NCBI GenBank assembly: GCA_031290855.1
Contig: JAISLM010000113.1
Location: 1-6,146 of the forward strand
DNA: 6,146 bases
From: Spirochaetaceae bacterium
GTDB lineage: Bacteria > Spirochaetota > Spirochaetia > Treponematales > Breznakiellaceae
Direction of reading: 5' to 3'
Of this stretch, positions 5,434 to 6,146 are shown one piece after another; within the stretch, counting starts at the first letter, position 1; every line of letters starts with the position of its first letter. The notes under the pieces are model-generated. The model worked only from the letters and a program-made list of their open reading frames with translations, made no database searches and was not told the origin of the DNA. The translations under genes were made by a program, and so were the position numbers.

Positions 5434-6146
5434 CTAGAATTCCCGGATGGGGCGGACGGAGTACGAATCGCTCTTATTCCAGTTTTCGCTGTACGCATTA
5501 CCGTTTCCGAAATCCTGGTTCCATGCGGAGTAACCACTGTTCTCCGATGATGACCAGTATCTTCCACTTGAAAAACCACCCAAGCCTTTCTTTTTCAAAT
5601 TCGTGTACATCAGGTTAAGCTCGTCCTTGCTGGGTAGAAACCAGTCTTTGTACCCGTTAGCCTCGTACTCAGCGCAAATCTGGGCGGCACTGTTTTTCTC
5701 TTCCAGTTTTTCAAACGCTTCCAGGATGACCCGCGTCGCCCTTTTACCGGTGCCCGAACTGTTTATGGTTGTTCCGTATGCGCCCCATTGCGCGAGGCCA
5801 AGGTCATGTACGGCGGCTTCCAGATAACGCGAGCCGTTGGTTACAACGCCCTTGTCGTAGAACACAATGCCGCCCCCCGGTCCTCTGTCCCCTATCTTGT
5901 ACACCTTTTCCGCCGCTGGCGGCGGTGTGGGAGCCGGAGCCGCCGCCGGCACGGGCGTTGAGGCGGGTACGGGCACGGACACCGCCGTCTGACCAGCCGA
6001 CGCCGCCGCCGGTTTCGCCGCCGCCGCCCCGCTATAATTCGAGCCGCCGTAGCCCGTGGCCCGGCTCTTTACCAGGGCGGCGACTGTCGGGCCATCCGGA
6101 ATGTTCCGGTTGAACTGCCCCTCGATCCGGGCGCTCTCCACGCTCA
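5434..6146 (-). CDS. DUF1566 (Lcl-type) domain protein, C-terminal part (starts beyond the right edge)
   Basis: The frame is open to the right edge. A GTG at 6141-6139 could start a 235-residue protein, but the codon before it is also open and there is no room to see a ribosome binding site, so this is probably the C-terminal part of a longer protein. Numbered from that GTG, residues 1-35 are an unrecognised end of an upstream domain. Residues 36-78 form an Ala/Pro-rich linker of the kind found in exported or cell-surface proteins. Residues 79-235 form the DUF1566 domain: VYKIGDRGPGGGIVFYDKG (80-98), YLEAA (106-110), NGYKDWFLPSKDELNLMY (162-179), YWSSSE (195-200) and a Ser/Asn/Tyr-rich segment ending VRPIREF. 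This fold is related to C-type-lectin/formylglycine-enzyme-like domains and is assumed to bind ligands; the substrate is unknown. The domain call is firm; location and role are inferred. Confidence 0.85.
   Translation of the reverse strand, partial: SVESARIEGQFNRNIPDGPTVAALVKSRATGYGGSNYSGAAAAKPAAASAGQTAVSVPVPASTPVPAAAPAPTPPPAAEKVYKIGDRGPGGGIVFYDKGVVTNGSRYLEAAVHDLGLAQWGAYGTTINSSGTGKRATRVILEAFEKLEEKNSAAQICAEYEANGYKDWFLPSKDELNLMYTNLKKKGLGGFSSGRYWSSSENSGYSAWNQDFGNGNAYSENWNKSDSYSVRPIREF

Overview
The window looks like chromosomal DNA from a treponeme-like spirochaete, possibly of the termite-gut or free-living type. The main reasons are the tetratricopeptide (TPR) protein with 'ALNNRG..Y' units and a C-terminal DUF1566 (Lcl-type) protein carrying a GD.GPGGGIVFY motif, a combination common in those genomes. 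No taxonomic marker gene is present, so this is an inference. Base composition is uneven: the exonuclease and membrane-protein genes are clearly GC-rich, whereas the TPR gene and several gene borders are AT-rich.

Layout from left to right. Positions 1-618 (minus) hold the N-terminal 206 codons of a cytoplasmic TPR protein that runs off the left edge. Positions 619-1038 hold no convincing gene. They carry a repeat- and palindrome-rich block, and read on the minus strand this block includes a hairpin resembling a degenerate group II intron domain V. Positions 1039-1962 (minus) encode an unrecognised six-helix membrane protein. A 128-bp divergent intergenic region with an 11-bp direct repeat separates it from xseA (2091-3314, plus), the large subunit of exodeoxyribonuclease VII. 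After a 97-bp gap, 3412-5136 (plus) encodes a complete DEAD-box RNA helicase with a long basic tail containing seven hexapeptide repeats. Positions 5137-5433, between convergent genes, carry three hairpins in a row. Positions 5434-6146 (minus) hold the C-terminal part of a DUF1566 protein that enters from the right edge.

The genes do not form one obvious pathway. xseA (DNA repair) and the helicase (RNA remodelling) are housekeeping functions in the same direction and could share a transcript, but the AT-rich gap between them could also hold a separate start. The two edge genes look like members of expanded spirochaete paralogue families. The most interesting unexplained signals are the domain-V-like hairpin, the stacked palindromes in the two large intergenic regions, the regular hexapeptide array in the helicase, and the variable-region-like C terminus of the DUF1566 protein with a hairpin just downstream. 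No complete novel system can be demonstrated from this window alone.
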